DNA of 64,000 nt from Molanna angustata (Eukaryota; Arthropoda; Insecta; Trichoptera; Molannidae), in contig OY754977.1 in NCBI GenBank assembly GCA_963576475.1, forward strand, positions 18,079,003 to 18,143,002, read 5' to 3'. The notes beneath the pieces are model-generated. The model did no database searches, had not been told where the DNA came from, and saw nothing but the letters and a program-made list of their open reading frames with translations. The position numbers were made by a program, and so were the translations under genes. Positions 32,244 through 44,195 of this stretch are shown one piece after another (position 1 is the stretch's first letter; every line of letters starts with the position of its first letter).

Positions 32244-33099
32244 TGTTTGTGCTCAATGTTCTCTGGAACGCCAAGCAGACGGATGTCCAAGAAGGTTCAG
32301 AAGATGAAGAAGAAGACAGCGTGATAGTTTCAACTTGTTTTGTATTCAGTGTTGTTTCTTGTAGAGAAGCAGATGTCTTGGTACAGTAGTAAAGTAAGGC
32401 TTGAGAAGAAGTGTGTCTTTCAAATACGGACATCGTATATTTATACAAATGATTGGTGTCGCGGTGGAGGGGGAAGTTTCAATTGTTATCCTGACGCAAA
32501 TACGAAGATTTTCACTATCATTTTGATGTTAATATCTTTCTAGAAATTTTACAATATTACTTTCACACCTCATATTATTTTTGTTATAGTACCCAAGAAT
32601 TCTGCTTCCCTTTTACATAACATTAACATATATACCTTTTACATAGCTTAATACATAAATTATTTTATCTATTTTAATTGGGTATCTTGAACTTTTATTT
32701 ACATACAAACGTTATTTGAATACCACAAATTACACTAAATAAACAAAATATATTATATTATTGTAGAGCAAGACACCATCTTATATTCTACCAGGCCATT
32801 TGATTCATAGATATAAATAGTTATTTTAAAAAGATGAAAAAGTAAAAAATATATAGTTAAAAAATTTGGTTTGACGATACGTTTGGTGTGCACGCTGTGG
32901 TTGAATTATAGGAGTAATTTTGACTGCTGCCTACTACACATGGAGGTCACGTGATAACTTTCGCGCCTTGCTTGTATCACATTGGCGGCAACATAAGGTA
33001 TAGTAGTTTAAAAAATGATGTGTATTAAAATCATTTGATAGGTATAAAATATAAATAAATAGTATGGTTATAGGCATAGATATCACATTGGCGGCAACA
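32244..33099 (-). repeat. BEL 5' LTR
   Basis: 856 bp, with two differences from the 3' copy. It carries the promoter. The upstream extension of the gag-pol frame (28 codons) crosses the last 47 bp of this LTR and the primer site. Confidence 0.96.
32438..32445 (-). promoter_or_regulatory. Candidate TATA box in BEL 5' LTR
   Basis: Minus strand GTATAAATATAC. It is the best TATA-like sequence in the LTR, about 190 bp before its 3' end, leaving room for a transcribed R-U5. Inferred from sequence only. Confidence 0.45.
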
Positions 33100-33104
33100 A
33101 TATT

Positions 33105-33429
33105 ATTATAATATATGTAACTATTAGTTAGGCACTTTTTTATTTTGAATTGGTATATTTAAAATGTCCGTTGAGTAATGTTTAGTTTTGTATAAACACG
33201 GATGTGCAATACATGGAGCAACTAGGGACAATTTTTTTGAAAAATAATATAAATAATATGAATGTTCCTTCTTATCATTGCATGGAGATAAAGACTGGAC
33301 ATGGGTTTTAGTGTTTGTTGCATTAAAAAAATAAATGTGTCCTGTGTTTGTATAAAAATGATTCAATAACAATTTCTTTACTTTTAAGACCTCGTTCTTG
33401 TTCAAATTTTGGCATACATTTTTTATACT
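33105..33429. other. No feature recognised
   Basis: AT-rich flank of the BEL insertion; short frame without motifs. Confidence 0.4.
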
Positions 33430-34205
33430 AGACCTTAGAATACATCAAAACTCATTTCACCAAAGTCGAATGAGCTGTCAATTCAACGCGAAAATTTTCA
33501 ATTTTAAAAATAATAAACAGTGTTGAAAATCATACAACTACGTAAATAATAGGTATGTGGAGAAATATATTTTATTTGAATAACGTGATCAAATGCGAAT
33601 ATATAATAAACTTATTTTTAACCTAAAAACAACAAAAGTTTACAATGAAACTTTCCCTGCAACCAATTTTCTATCAATTTACATAGCAACTCGCTCACGC
33701 GAGTGGCTATTACCGTTAAAGAAAATTTAATCGAATATTAACGGGATGCAATTAAATACGTAAATTAAATTATAGTACCTACCTACGATGCGTAGGTAAG
33801 TAAATCTCCATTCTTATAATAATAATAACTTCTTTGCACCCTGCGCAAGTGGCGAGTTTATTGCCATATGGCAATTTCTTCCAACTATTTTTTTAGTTAG
33901 GTTCAGTTAGTCTTTAACAGTTCCTAATAACAACTCGCGTGAGCGATTTGCTTTATAAATTGAATGGAAATTGGTTGCAGGAAAAACGTAATCAACACTT
34001 TTGTAATTTGAGGTATGGAATAAGCTTATTATGTTTTCGCATTTTTCAAAGGTGATTTTTGATTTTTATTATTTTCGTAGTTGTATGATAGGTAGGTACC
34101 TACCTAATATATTCAATACTTTATTGTTTTCGCGTTTAATATCAACTTTGACAGCTCATCCGATCTTGGTACAAATGAACTGAGGTGTATTCAAGATCAA
34201 GATTT
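33430..34205. mobile_element. Large foldback family F, copy 1
   Basis: Inverted arms of about 295 bp (33430-33725 and 33905-34205), diverged but clear. ATGAGCTGTCAA, AACGCGAAAA, CATACAACTACG, TGCAACCAATTT and TCGCTCACGCGAGT on the left recur in reverse order and complement on the right. The 180-bp centre has no gene. A partial relative lies at 40960-41540. No transposase; class unknown. Confidence 0.75.
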
Positions 34206-35239
34206 TTTTATCAAAATGTAGGTACCTACTATTAAAAAAATATAGAGCATTGATGACTTTGTAAGAGCAATTAAACATTTTCTTCTAGACTTCAGTTTTA
34301 AGGATCAATAATGAATTGTGAAAATTGAAACAATATTATTTAGAGTATCGAATAATTATCCTCACTACTATGAAATCCTCATATTACTTAACTCGCCACT
34401 TGTGCAGGGTGCAAGGAACTGTTTATTATTAATACTAAATAGTGTAGAGTCATATGATTTCACAATTTTTTTTTTTTACATTTCAAATGTCGTCATTGTT
34501 CGAAATATCCATGTAATGTTATCAAAACATCTAGATCGTTGAGGGTGAGCAAGATTAGAAAGAAAGAATTCAAATTCTTAAGAGAGACCAAATTATTTTA
34601 CCAAACTCAATCCGAATATCACATATGTCAATTTTTGTCAAGTGTCTTGCATCCTGCATACTAATCGAGGATCGTTTTAGCGTTTTGTTTATATTTTATT
34701 ATTTCGAGAACTTGAACCAACCTATCAACTCTTTATTATGTCCCTGTGGACTCGTGGTTCCAAAATTACAAATTCAAATGTTGTGTTCCCGCCGCCACAC
34801 CGGTCGCCTCGGGGTTGGAACAAATTGCCGTTTGGTTGACTGTCTGTCTGAACGGAGTAAATTAGTGACCAAATAAGTACCTACCTACCTACTCAACAAA
34901 ATGGCCACACGAAGGACAGGAATTTTTTTATCGCTTTTTGGTCATTGCCTCGTTTAGCCTTTTGTATTGTCATTATGTATGTAAATAAAGTAATCATGAT
35001 ATTCTCGGACCTAACATTCTTAAATGTCCGTTAAAATGGCGGTGCTAAATTGTATGTCAAGATAGAGATTTATAGTTAAATTGCCAATACATACCTATAA
35101 CTATATAGGTACATATATATTTGGAACCTACGCTAAAAAGGCGATAACACTTAATAGTAGGTATCTACTTAATATAATTTTTATTAAAACGCATTCCTAC
35201 CAAAAAACAGTGGTTTTCAACTATATTTTTTTGTTAGAA
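34206..35239. other. Mostly unannotated; possible R1/R2 scrap
   Basis: 34438-34510 (AATAGTGTAGAGTCATATGATTTCACAATTT, then TTTCAAATGTCG) resembles the first 60 bp of the R1/R2 repeats. The remainder has no supported feature. Confidence 0.35.
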
Positions 35240-35375
35240 AACAATAGAGGTCACCCTAGAGACAGTTATATGGACCAGGTGATCAATGATGTTCGCTGTA
35301 GCATCAACCAAGAGATGGACATGCTGGAAAGACGGAGTGTTTGGTGCAAACCAATTCTAGAATGACCACGAAGAA
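35240..35375 (+). mobile_element. LINE C-terminal scrap with GAA tail
   Basis: Translation RGHPRDSYMDQVINDVRC.. then MLERRSVWCKPILE and a stop resembles the end of a LINE polyprotein (RGRPR..Y..Q...W). It is followed by ACGAAGAAGAAATGG, a short GAA tail. Confidence 0.6.
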
Positions 35376-35484
35376 GAAATGGTTTTAAATACAAAAAAAA
35401 CCAAGTCAAATAGTAATTATATTAATTTATATATACCTAGTCATCATATTTTTTTAGAATTATTATGTAATTAATTTATCAAAT

Positions 35485-35722
35485 ATTTATTTATTCATTT
35501 GATATTGCTTCTTTGGCAACAAAAAGGTACCATCTACGTCAAATAAGAATTTAACACGGATCCAATAACAAGTTGCCACATTCCGGAGACTTGCGATATT
35601 AATCGTCTCACGTATCCAGACGGAAAACACAATCAAAAACTGCGTCTTCACCGGAAATCGAACCCGGGACCATTGGATCAACGGTCAGATAACCAACCAA
35701 CTGAGCCACGAAGGCCGACAAA
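35485..35722 (-). mobile_element. tRNA-derived SINE, most complete copy
   Basis: On the minus strand: head GTCGGCCTTCGTGGCTCAGT (A-box region GTGGCTCAGTTGG), B-box GGGTTCGATTTCC about 50 nt later, then a body with TGTGTTTTCCGTCTGGATA and GTGGCAACTTGTTATTGGAT, ending in an AATAAATAAATA tail. Related copies: 14735-14890 (minus), 38495-38580 (head) and 47612-47712 (3' half). It would be transcribed by RNA polymerase III and mobilised by a LINE; no protein. Confidence 0.8.
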
Positions 35723-37439
35723 ATTATATTTTCAAAAGTACCGGGTTATTATATTAAGAAAATTAAATTGGTACAATTATAACCCAAATAGGCACAAATG
35801 TTTGTGTATTTACACTAAATAAATAAATAAATATGTTAGAAAAATGTTTGAAACTGTATGCGATGAACTTATAATGCAAAAATTTAAGTAGGCTGCCGAT
35901 TTTCTCTACCTACCTCAATAATATGGACATGGCGTTATGGTATGTACCTATATATGTAAATTTTCTCACAAAATGTCCTTGAATTTAAAATCAACTTTTG
36001 AACTAATTTATATTTCAACAAAGAGATATTGCCTGCAGCTGCCGAACTGCCGAACTTTGTTCAATTAAAAATCAAGGCAATTTAATAACACACATTGACA
36101 GAGTTATTTTTTTATACATACTTGTGAACTTTACATACCTCTACCGCTGAATGTAGGCATCGTCTAATGTTTTCCATTATTCACCCTTTTCATTTCTCCA
36201 TCTTTTCTGATGGACTAGTCTTCATCAAATTTTGTTCTGAATCACAAAACACTTGGTGACAACCATTCTTATTCATCTTCTTAGGTCATGTCCATAAATA
36301 CTTCCATGTCCTGTTCTGACAAGAACTTGTATTGGTCTGTATGAAGCTACTTGAAAAAATAATAGATACTTCTATGAATATACGAGTACATTTTTCTCAG
36401 TTCAGAGACAACACAATATATTTCATTATAAAAGGTTTTTCGCATAAATATAATAAACCTGCCCCACATTGTCATAAAACAAGGGGAAAATTTTAATCGT
36501 ATACGACCGTTAATATGAATTAAGGCTGTGCTAGGTATATCATAAAACATAATACATTCAAAATATATTTAACATATTACCCCCCGGCTGCCACGGGGTC
36601 TTATTCTAATGACGTCCAATTTGACGCTTATTTTGAGGTTGAATTTATAACTGGGAATTCGGATTATTTATTATAACTACCTTTTAATATTATTCTTTCT
36701 AATAGTAGGTACTGTTCCTCTTTGTTCATAGTATTTTTTTCTACTTATAGGGAAAACATTAGTAAGTTGAGTTCGAAGAAATCAAAAACATTGCAAAAAG
36801 TCATGTACCTACACTTGAAACCCATTGTAAGGAAGCAGTTACTGATTTATAGAAAGAAAATAGTAAGGAAACAGTACAATTGAAAGAACCACCTCACACT
36901 TCGAAAACAGCTCAATGATGTATGGAGATTAAGTATCAAACTATGTATAGTCACCGTAGATATTTGGTAAGTATACTATTGTATATAAATTGTATGATAC
37001 TGTTTTCATATTCCGTGGTAGAGAAAAAGGACTGAACTACATACTATCCATACCTACCTACTTGTTTTGTAGAGAAAACAAAATATCTTAAAATACTCAA
37101 TAATTTGGATTTATGGATTTATTATTTTGTACGTATTCTTTAACTATACCTACATACCTACTATCGCTATCGACAGTTGGATCTCATGTGTTAGATGCAA
37201 CTAGTTAAAAAATTGTGTGTAATCTTGTGTGAGAAGATATTGTGTGTGTATGTATAATAATGTATTTTTTCTCAGTTTTATGTGTAAATAATTATCTTCT
37301 TAACATTTCAATTGTTTTAGTACTTTTTGGATTTGAATATTTCCAATGTACCATTAAATACATGCATGCATAAGTATATTATAGGCTAAACATGTATATA
37401 TCAGTCAGTAAAACAAAAATATTACTATATCCATGCAAT
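35723..37439. other. No feature recognised
   Basis: AT-rich DNA with only short frames; no repeats matched elsewhere in the window. Confidence 0.4.
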
Positions 37440-38000
37440 CTTCAAGGTGTAAGCTAACTGTTGAAGATAAGCCCGTGGAACAAGTAATGAGTTTCAAATA
37501 TTTAGGAGTAGAGATCTGTAGCTATAACGACATATAGGTACACTGAAGTCCGCGAACAAGTCAATAAAGCATCTGTCGTATGAAAAATATGATCTGGAAA
37601 AATAAACACATGCGTATTGACAGTAAGGTCAGAATATATAAGACATGCGTGCGACCGATCATGACGTATGCTGTGGAAACGCGAGCAGACACTGTACGAA
37701 CCAAGGGGCTCTAAGGACAACGGAGATGAAGGTCCTAAGGTCAATCACTTGTAAAACTCTTCGAGATCGTGTTCGCAATGTTCATATAAGGAAAACATGT
37801 GGAATAGAGGACATCGTTCGGTGAAGTAGATCCAGAAGAAGGCATTGGAGGGACCACGTAGCCAAGATGGACAGTGATAGACTTGCATATATAGCGGCAA
37901 ACGAAATTCCTTCTAGCCGCCGCCTACCCGGAAGACCACCCAAGAGATGGAAGGATAGCTGGACTTCGTAATCCCAGGAGGCATAGTTTCTGAAGAACAG
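37440..38000 (+). mobile_element. LINE family C reverse transcriptase fragment, degenerate
   Basis: Pieces in several frames read DKPVEQVMSFKYLGVEI, then IWKNKHMRIDSKVRIYKTC, RPIMTYAVETRADTVRTK and RLPGRPPKRWKDSWTS-like ends. This is the C-terminal third of a LINE protein with at least three frameshifts or stops. It is the longest family C copy together with 14104-14730. The 3' GAA tail is lost. Confidence 0.75.
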
Positions 38001-38494
38001 ACCAACTAGTAGTTACTAATTCATTTTCTTTCTCTTAAAAATATATCTAATATTATGAAATACTAGTTTTTCGTATTCGATTTTGGAATACGAATACTTG
38101 GCAACCCTAGCTTGGTACAATGTAAGTGCTCGATTGTTTGTAACAAGAAATGATAGAACGTGGAATATTTTGGTGTGGGTGGTTAAAAATAACTTGTAGG
38201 GTAAACACGAGAGTTATTGGTAGGTAATGTGTAGCGTAGGTGACATCATGACTCGTGACACATGTGCCAGAAATCTATCAATAGCGCCATCGTCCGTGTC
38301 ATTGGAGCATAAAAACATGTCGTGTAAACAGAGCACAAGAACAAAGTGTGTGTATGTACGGATAAAACAAACATCTCCAAATATAAATTTCTATGATCGG
38401 ATGCTTGGATTAACATTGATACGGGGGAGGTTCAATATATAACACTATTTTTTTTAATATTTTTATTATCTTTAATAGGTACGGATACGTTTTT
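38001..38494. other. No feature recognised
   Basis: A 71-codon frame at 38227-38442 has no motif I recognise and is not supported. Confidence 0.35.
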
Positions 38495-38580
38495 CTGCCG
38501 GCTTTCGTGGCTCAGTCAGTGAGATATCTGACTCCCTTACCAAAGGTTCTGAATTCGAGTCCGAGTTGAGAAACAGTTTT
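38495..38580 (+). mobile_element. tRNA-derived SINE head
   Basis: GCCGGCTTTCGTGGCTCAGT and a B-box-like GAATTCGAGTCC, spaced as in the SINE at 35485-35722. The body after it is replaced by the hairpin at 38611. Confidence 0.6.
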
Positions 38581-38610
38581 AGGTGAGATTTTCGGTCTGA
38601 ATTAGTTATA

Positions 38611-38736
38611 CAGTGTTATTTATAAAAATAAATTTGGTTCAATTGAACCCGGTTCTTGTATAAGAATATTTGAATTTCAGAATAAGACTTTGAACCGGGT
38701 TCAATTGAAACAAATTTATTTTTATAAATAACACTG
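38611..38736. repeat. Near-perfect hairpin, arms about 44 nt
   Basis: CAGTGTTATTTATAAAAATA..GAACCCGGTTC on the left pairs with GAACCGGGTTCAATTGAA..TAACACTG on the right, with one mismatch seen. The loop is about 38 nt. It lies 30 bp after the SINE head. No TIR family match elsewhere in the window. Confidence 0.85.
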
Positions 38737-38839
38737 ATTAGGTTTTATTACATTAATGTTTGTAATGCAAATCAAAATACATTAGTACAAATTGCGAGCC
38801 CATTTCTTGAGTAAAATATAACCTATATTTTTTTTAATA

Positions 38840-39310
<471 letters not shown>

Positions 39311-40211
39311 GCAATAAGCATTTTAAATGAATATAAAATAACGTGGTTACATGGTTAAGAAATATAAATTTCATTACAATTTTTAACTAATATGTTATTT
39401 GATTTCTGAGCCATTTTTACTGTATAAATAAATAAATCAAATAGTAAACATTGGTATTGACCACAAAGATATAAAAAATAAAATTCATCATCACCTTCTT
39501 AGACTGGTCGAAGGCCACTGGGGCCCGTTTATGCAGAGTTTGCTCTTAGGATGTGGACTTGCAGCTGTCGCTTTTGGAGATCTTTCGGGAAGCTTTCTTC
39601 TCTTTTTGTTTTTCGTGTAGAGTGAGGTGTGGTTATGTATTAATATACAATTTTCGCCATACATCTCGAAATTTTTCGGCCTAGTGGGGGACGATATGGC
39701 CATACTTACACACACTACATACACACATAGCATCATGGCATGTCCCAAAATATGGGGTAACCAGCGGCAAATGTGCAAAGCTAATTTAACTCGGGATCGT
39801 AATTCAGTGTATGTAATAAAATAAATTGTTTAAGATTTCATATCACAATAAATTATTTAGCTATACATTGAACAGTGTTGATCGTCGATAAAGTGATTCA
39901 GCAATGTTTAGACGAGAAGAGGAAATGTCTTGGGCGCTGGGTGTAAACTGTGATGTGGAAAAGATGGGTAAAGCTAAACAAACACAGGAGGACCATTATA
40001 GATGTTGGATGTTGGATGCTGCTCAATATCAACTATCCCCAAGATCATTATGTCGTCTCCTCACTAAACTAAACCTCACCTTAAAATATCTTCTCGATGC
40101 GCGAATTTATAGTGGATTAAGCAAAGCGTGCGCTTGTATGACTCTCCACGTGCCAACAACTGAACGTTTAACCCAATTTGAATTCTTTCAAAACGTTTTA
40201 AATATATATTA
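39311..40211. other. No firm feature
   Basis: A 102-codon ATG frame at 39904-40212 has mixed composition and no motif I recognise. It could be a remnant but I cannot support it as a gene. Confidence 0.3.
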
Positions 40212-40750
40212 AAATTTTTACTCCTCACTAACCCAAGGAGATACAGTGACGAGTTATGAACTCATAATTTTTAAGGCTATTTTTTATTGCAGATTATCAA
40301 CTAGTATCATGCTGAGATTGTCTTCTGAAAGTTTCTATGTGCTAAGTGACATTTGCTCCATGCTATATGCTGTGTATGGGGTGCTTATTCTACTGTATCG
40401 ATTATAGACTAAAGACCTCATTCGATTCTTTTCAAATTTTCCACATTTGCATACTTAATACACGCTTAAACTCCATTAGTGCTTCCTCAATTTTTTTTAA
40501 CTGTCAAATATTTTAAAGTGACCCCAAGATCAGGAATCTCGAAATTTGGTATATGTATTTTCTAATTAGTATAAAGGCACATCCGTTTCATAAAATTGAA
40601 TTGAAGAATTATCAAGTTATCATAATAAAGTTTATAAATTAAAAATTATTTAACAAAATCATTTCATAAAAATTCTGAATATTTTCCATACAAAATTTGA
40701 ATACTTTTTGGAGTGACTTATTAGTGATGAGTTTAGCGTCCATTCGTTTT
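40212..40750 (+). repeat. Dispersed repeat R2, second locus
   Basis: Collinear with 12395-12950: ACTAACCCAAGGAGATACAG, TTGCAGATTATCAACTAGTA, AAGTGACCCCAA and TTTTCCATACAAAATTT occur in the same order, ending TTAGTGATGAGTTTAGCG. Single unit here, without the tandem duplication. Confidence 0.7.
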
Positions 40751-40975
40751 ATATAGGCTACCCCGATGGTGGCGATCACTTGAGCAAATCCCCCGGTGAA
40801 GCACCATGCGGAACAACTCCCCAATTCTCACTCCAGTCCATTGTCGGATGTGACGCAGCCCAAGACGTCTGCCTTCTGCCAGGTCCACGCCGTCCCTCAA
40901 TCTTACCCATCAGCAACAATTGGATGTCATTATATATCCGCGACGGCGAGATGTTTGACTTGACCTTAGAACACA
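40745..40975 (-). mobile_element. LINE C-terminal fragment, frameshifted
   Basis: Minus-strand translation gives LLLMGKIEGRRGPGRRQTSW and, after a frameshift near 40810, FAQVIATIGVAYIK. GKI.G.R..GRR...W followed by F..VIA.. is a common end of LINE polyproteins. It is wedged between R2 and foldback F. Confidence 0.7.
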
Positions 40976-41540
40976 CCACAGCTCATTTTTTACCAAGATC
41001 GGATACGGTGTCAAAGTTGATATTAAACGCGAAAATTTTCAACACAAAAAATAATCAGCAGTATTAAAAATAGAGTTATTTGATTTATTTGTAAAATGTG
41101 ATCAAATGATAATATCGACTGCCCCAACAAACAAGTCAGCAACTCAAAAACTGAATTTTTAGGGGGACACTTTTAAGTTTCGTACCGGATCTAATTCTGT
41201 TTTGAATCTTCTCAACATTTTTTTGTGAGTGTAGGTAATATTTAAGATGATCTTACTAGTAATTGAGATTTTTTGAGATATTTTTGTTATTAACATTACT
41301 TTAGTTACTTCGGTATTACATGGAAGATAAATGGTTAGCTGACTTACTACTTTTGTAAAATTAATATTTTTATATTAAAGAATGCATTTGAGATACTGTT
41401 GAATTTTCTGGAGGTAGGCAATCATGGCCTAAACCTAAAAATGGTACTAACTCAAAAATCAAAAATTTTGAGTTACTGCCTTGTTTGTTGGGGCAGTCGA
41501 TATGTACATAATAAACTTATTTCTAACCCCATATGACAAA
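40960..41540. mobile_element. Foldback family F, partial copy 2, interrupted
   Basis: Starts GACCTTAGAACACACC and shares AAGTTGATATTAAACGCGAA and GTGATCAAATG with family F copy 1, then TAATAAACTTATTTCTAACC after the nested insertion. The opposite arm was not found. Confidence 0.6.
41116..41499. mobile_element. Nested element with CGACTGCCCC termini
   Basis: 384 bp inserted in foldback F. The left end CGACTGCCCCAACAAACAAG is the exact complement of the right end CTTGTTTGTTGGGGCAGTCG. The similarity continues inward (AACTCAAAA). The host sequence resumes directly after it. ATAT at both edges suggests a 2-4-bp target duplication. No coding content. Confidence 0.85.
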
Positions 41541-42487
41541 TATGTTGACGTTTTCAAACTTACAGTGGAATGTTCAGTGTTGAAAAAACCCACTCGTTTT
41601 TTTTTTACAATAATTTTTTATTGTTGCGAAATTAAAATTAGTGATTTATTTGCTATTACCGATAACAATAGTTTAAGTAAGGTGATTAGATCAGATACTA
41701 ATACACATTCCATAATAGATTATGATAATGAGTATTGATAAAGAGACATTATTAGGAGCAACAATATGAAATTACAAATGTAGTGTTATTGTTTCAGTGT
41801 CATTGTGAAAAGGTGGATAGATCAAGATAATAAACGAGTCACGACGAAGAAACTAGCGCCTCTGTTGGGCGTTGAAATAACTACCATATTGAATAATTAC
41901 CATACTTTCCGCCTACCCTTGCACAAGTCTTAATACTGCGCCGATTGAAAAAAAATACTGATAAAATATTAAAGTATCAGTGTAAATATCAAGCATTTAG
42001 TGAAATGAACCTACAATTTTTGAACAAAGTTATTGCGAAATTTCTAAATTTTCATCTAATTTAATTATTTCTATTCAATAGAAACACCTACGTTTACTAA
42101 AGTGAAAATATCAAATTTTACATAGCAGTGACTTAAATAGGAAATTAATTTTAATTTTGGTTTTAGACTTGTAAATAGCATTTTTATTAAATACCTACAA
42201 TTTATTTGTGAAGATCAACTCAATTTTTTAAAATATTTTCTATAGTTGAAAGTAAGATTTTTGAAATTAAGCCCTTGAAGTGAAAACACAAAAATTAGCG
42301 CTATATAAATTATCTATTTATCATTTTATTATTATTACTCACCTAAAACCACACACAAATTTTTAAAATGGAGTTTCCATCACAAATACCGTCAACATAA
42401 ACAATATAAAAATATCGTCTTTTAATTATAAACAAAGAAATAAAGGTAACTCTAATACCTATTAAAACTGGTAATTGGTCCTTGAAT
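41541..42487. other. No feature recognised
   Basis: AT-rich DNA; an 85-codon frame overlapping 41481-41738 spans the nested-element boundary and is not supported. Confidence 0.35.
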
Positions 42488-42498
42488 GTGTTCATATT

Positions 42499-42723
42499 AA
42501 TTATCGACGAAGTTTTTATTTGGTAGAATTCCATTATAAGTTTTATATATAATTAAAGTAAAGACTTTTTGATTCTACATTATTTTTTTATTCTGCGCGA
42601 TAGGCCTATTTCGCCTTGTTAGGGCATTAACTAGCTTAGTTAATGCCCTATAAGCTAGTTAATGCCCTAACAAGGCGAAATAGGCCTATCGCGCAGAATA
42701 AAAAATTAATGTAGAATCAAAAA
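42499..42723 (+). mobile_element. Hairpin element family H, copy 2
   Basis: Begins AATTATCGACGAAG..GGTAGAATTCCATTATAAG, then a palindrome around GATAGGCCTATTTCGCCTTG with the centre duplicated (TTAATGCCCTATAAGC). It ends TAGAATCAAAAA. A perfect 11-bp direct repeat GTGTTCATATT flanks it (42488-42498 and 42724-42734). It is inverted relative to copy 1, and its right arm stops earlier than in copy 1. Confidence 0.85.
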
Positions 42724-42734
42724 GTGTTCATATT

Positions 42735-43265
42735 GTTCGCAATTAGAGAAGAGGCGCAACAATACGGCTCATAGAAAATAGATAGAGATATGGTAATTTC
42801 TTATATGTAGAAGCCGAAAATCTGGGCTTGCCTAAATTCAAGACCTTATAATTTATTGATTGCTTTATTGCAACCACACTACAAGATTGGAAATTGAAAT
42901 GTGTGTAGATATTTTTCATAGACACTAATTATGAACAACGATGCTAAAAAACGATAAATTTTTGATATTTCCCAATTTTCTTTCGTGTTCTGCGTAGTCC
43001 GAAAGTTATAGGCACACTCCTGGTACCTATGTTAAAACAATAAAAGCTTGCGGCCATATTTTTTCATTCATTTCTTCGCGAAAAATATTAGTACCTACTA
43101 GTTTTGCATTACTGTGATTGGTTTGTATGAAGTGAGATATCTGTACTACTATAATATGATCTGTATCTTTCTTGTTTCTCGCTTCATTCACGTCCATGCG
43201 TCACACACAAGCTTATCAATAATAATATCTTATAATTTAGGGAAGGTTTTCTTCCTAATAAAAAA
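42735..43265. other. No feature recognised
   Basis: AT-rich DNA without a supported gene or repeat. Confidence 0.4.
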
Positions 43266-43440
43266 TCGAAAAAAAAAATCGAATATTATTTTAATTGCAT
43301 ATACGCTAACATTGGATTATTTTTCCCTGTCGGGAGTCAAATGATATTTTATTAAGAGGGCATAATCAGCCGATGACAGGTCGTAATCCCTGTAGGTGCC
43401 TTGAGTTCCTGGCTTTGTCAATAAAAGTATATTCGGGTTT
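43266..43440 (+). repeat. Dispersed repeat S, copy 1
   Basis: Shares TCGAATATT, TTTCCCTGTCGGGAGTCAAA, CAGCCGATGACAGGTCGTA and CCCTGTAGGTGCCTTGA with the insertion at 46699-46920. CCCTGTCGGGAG is a small stem. No coding frame. A non-autonomous retroposon is possible. Confidence 0.65.
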
Positions 43441-44104
43441 TATACTTACCAAAGGGACATTTTTTTGAAAAAAAGAACACTTTATATATGTATATAAAAA
43501 AAATATTAGTTTTTATGAATGGATCTGCGCAGTGGTATTTAAGTTACAATCTAATATATTTCTTATACAGTAAGGGCGTACATACTTTACACGCTGTGGG
43601 TCATTGTACAACGGGTTTATAATATACCTATAATACTTTTTTCAACCTCCCTTTACTCATCTGTATCAGAGCCACAATATACCAGTACAGTACTCCGCCC
43701 CGGGATATGAACGGAAACCAAGAGAAGCGTTGAGAAATTATATCATGTGTTTCCACCAACGTGCATAATTTCATTTTGCAATACCTACGCAATATTATAC
43801 ACATCAACAGCTATCATAATATTAATCGTACCGAATATAAAAACTACGGATATTGACCAAAAGAGTGCTAAAAGAGATTTTGAATGTGTCAGAGCGACAC
43901 AGGAATAACTAAGTAGATTGTCTCCGTGAAATACATATATTGTATTGAGTACCTAATCAATAAATATTTCATTTTATTCCGTTGCTAAGTAACGGATAAA
44001 AAAATAATGTTTATGTATTGACTGCTTTCTTTTTTGTCATTTTACTAAATACCTACTATTAATAAATAACTTCATTTTAAATTATAAATAAATTTGGTAT
44101 AGTA
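43441..44104. other. No feature recognised
   Basis: AT-rich DNA with one GC-richer patch at 43695-43735 and no coding frame. Confidence 0.4.
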
Positions 44105-44195
44105 AAATAAAACCAAAGTTTTCAGTTCTACTACTTTAATGACACTGACTAGTTTCGGTCATCCAGTGACCATTTTCAAAGTGTCTTCTTTTTAG
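44105..44195 (+). repeat. Short dispersed repeat D, copy 2
   Basis: AATGACACTGACTAGTTTCG and GTCATCCAGTGACCATTTTC match 19838-19925. It is followed by three copies of TTTTAGTTGCTATT (44191-44250). Confidence 0.6.

Larger units (their letters stand above)
25294..33099 (-). mobile_element. Complete BEL/Pao LTR retrotransposon
   Basis: A 7806-bp minus-strand element with 856-bp LTRs (TGTTGCCGCC...AGCACAAACA) that differ at 2 positions. It is flanked by the 5-bp target duplication ATATT (25289-25293 and 33100-33104). It has a perfect tRNA-Tyr primer site, one long gag-pol frame, and a purine tract before the 3' LTR. The domain order protease, reverse transcriptase, RNase H, integrase, with a D,D49E integrase, fits BEL/Pao. 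All parts look intact, so this copy may be competent or was very recently. Confidence 0.97.
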
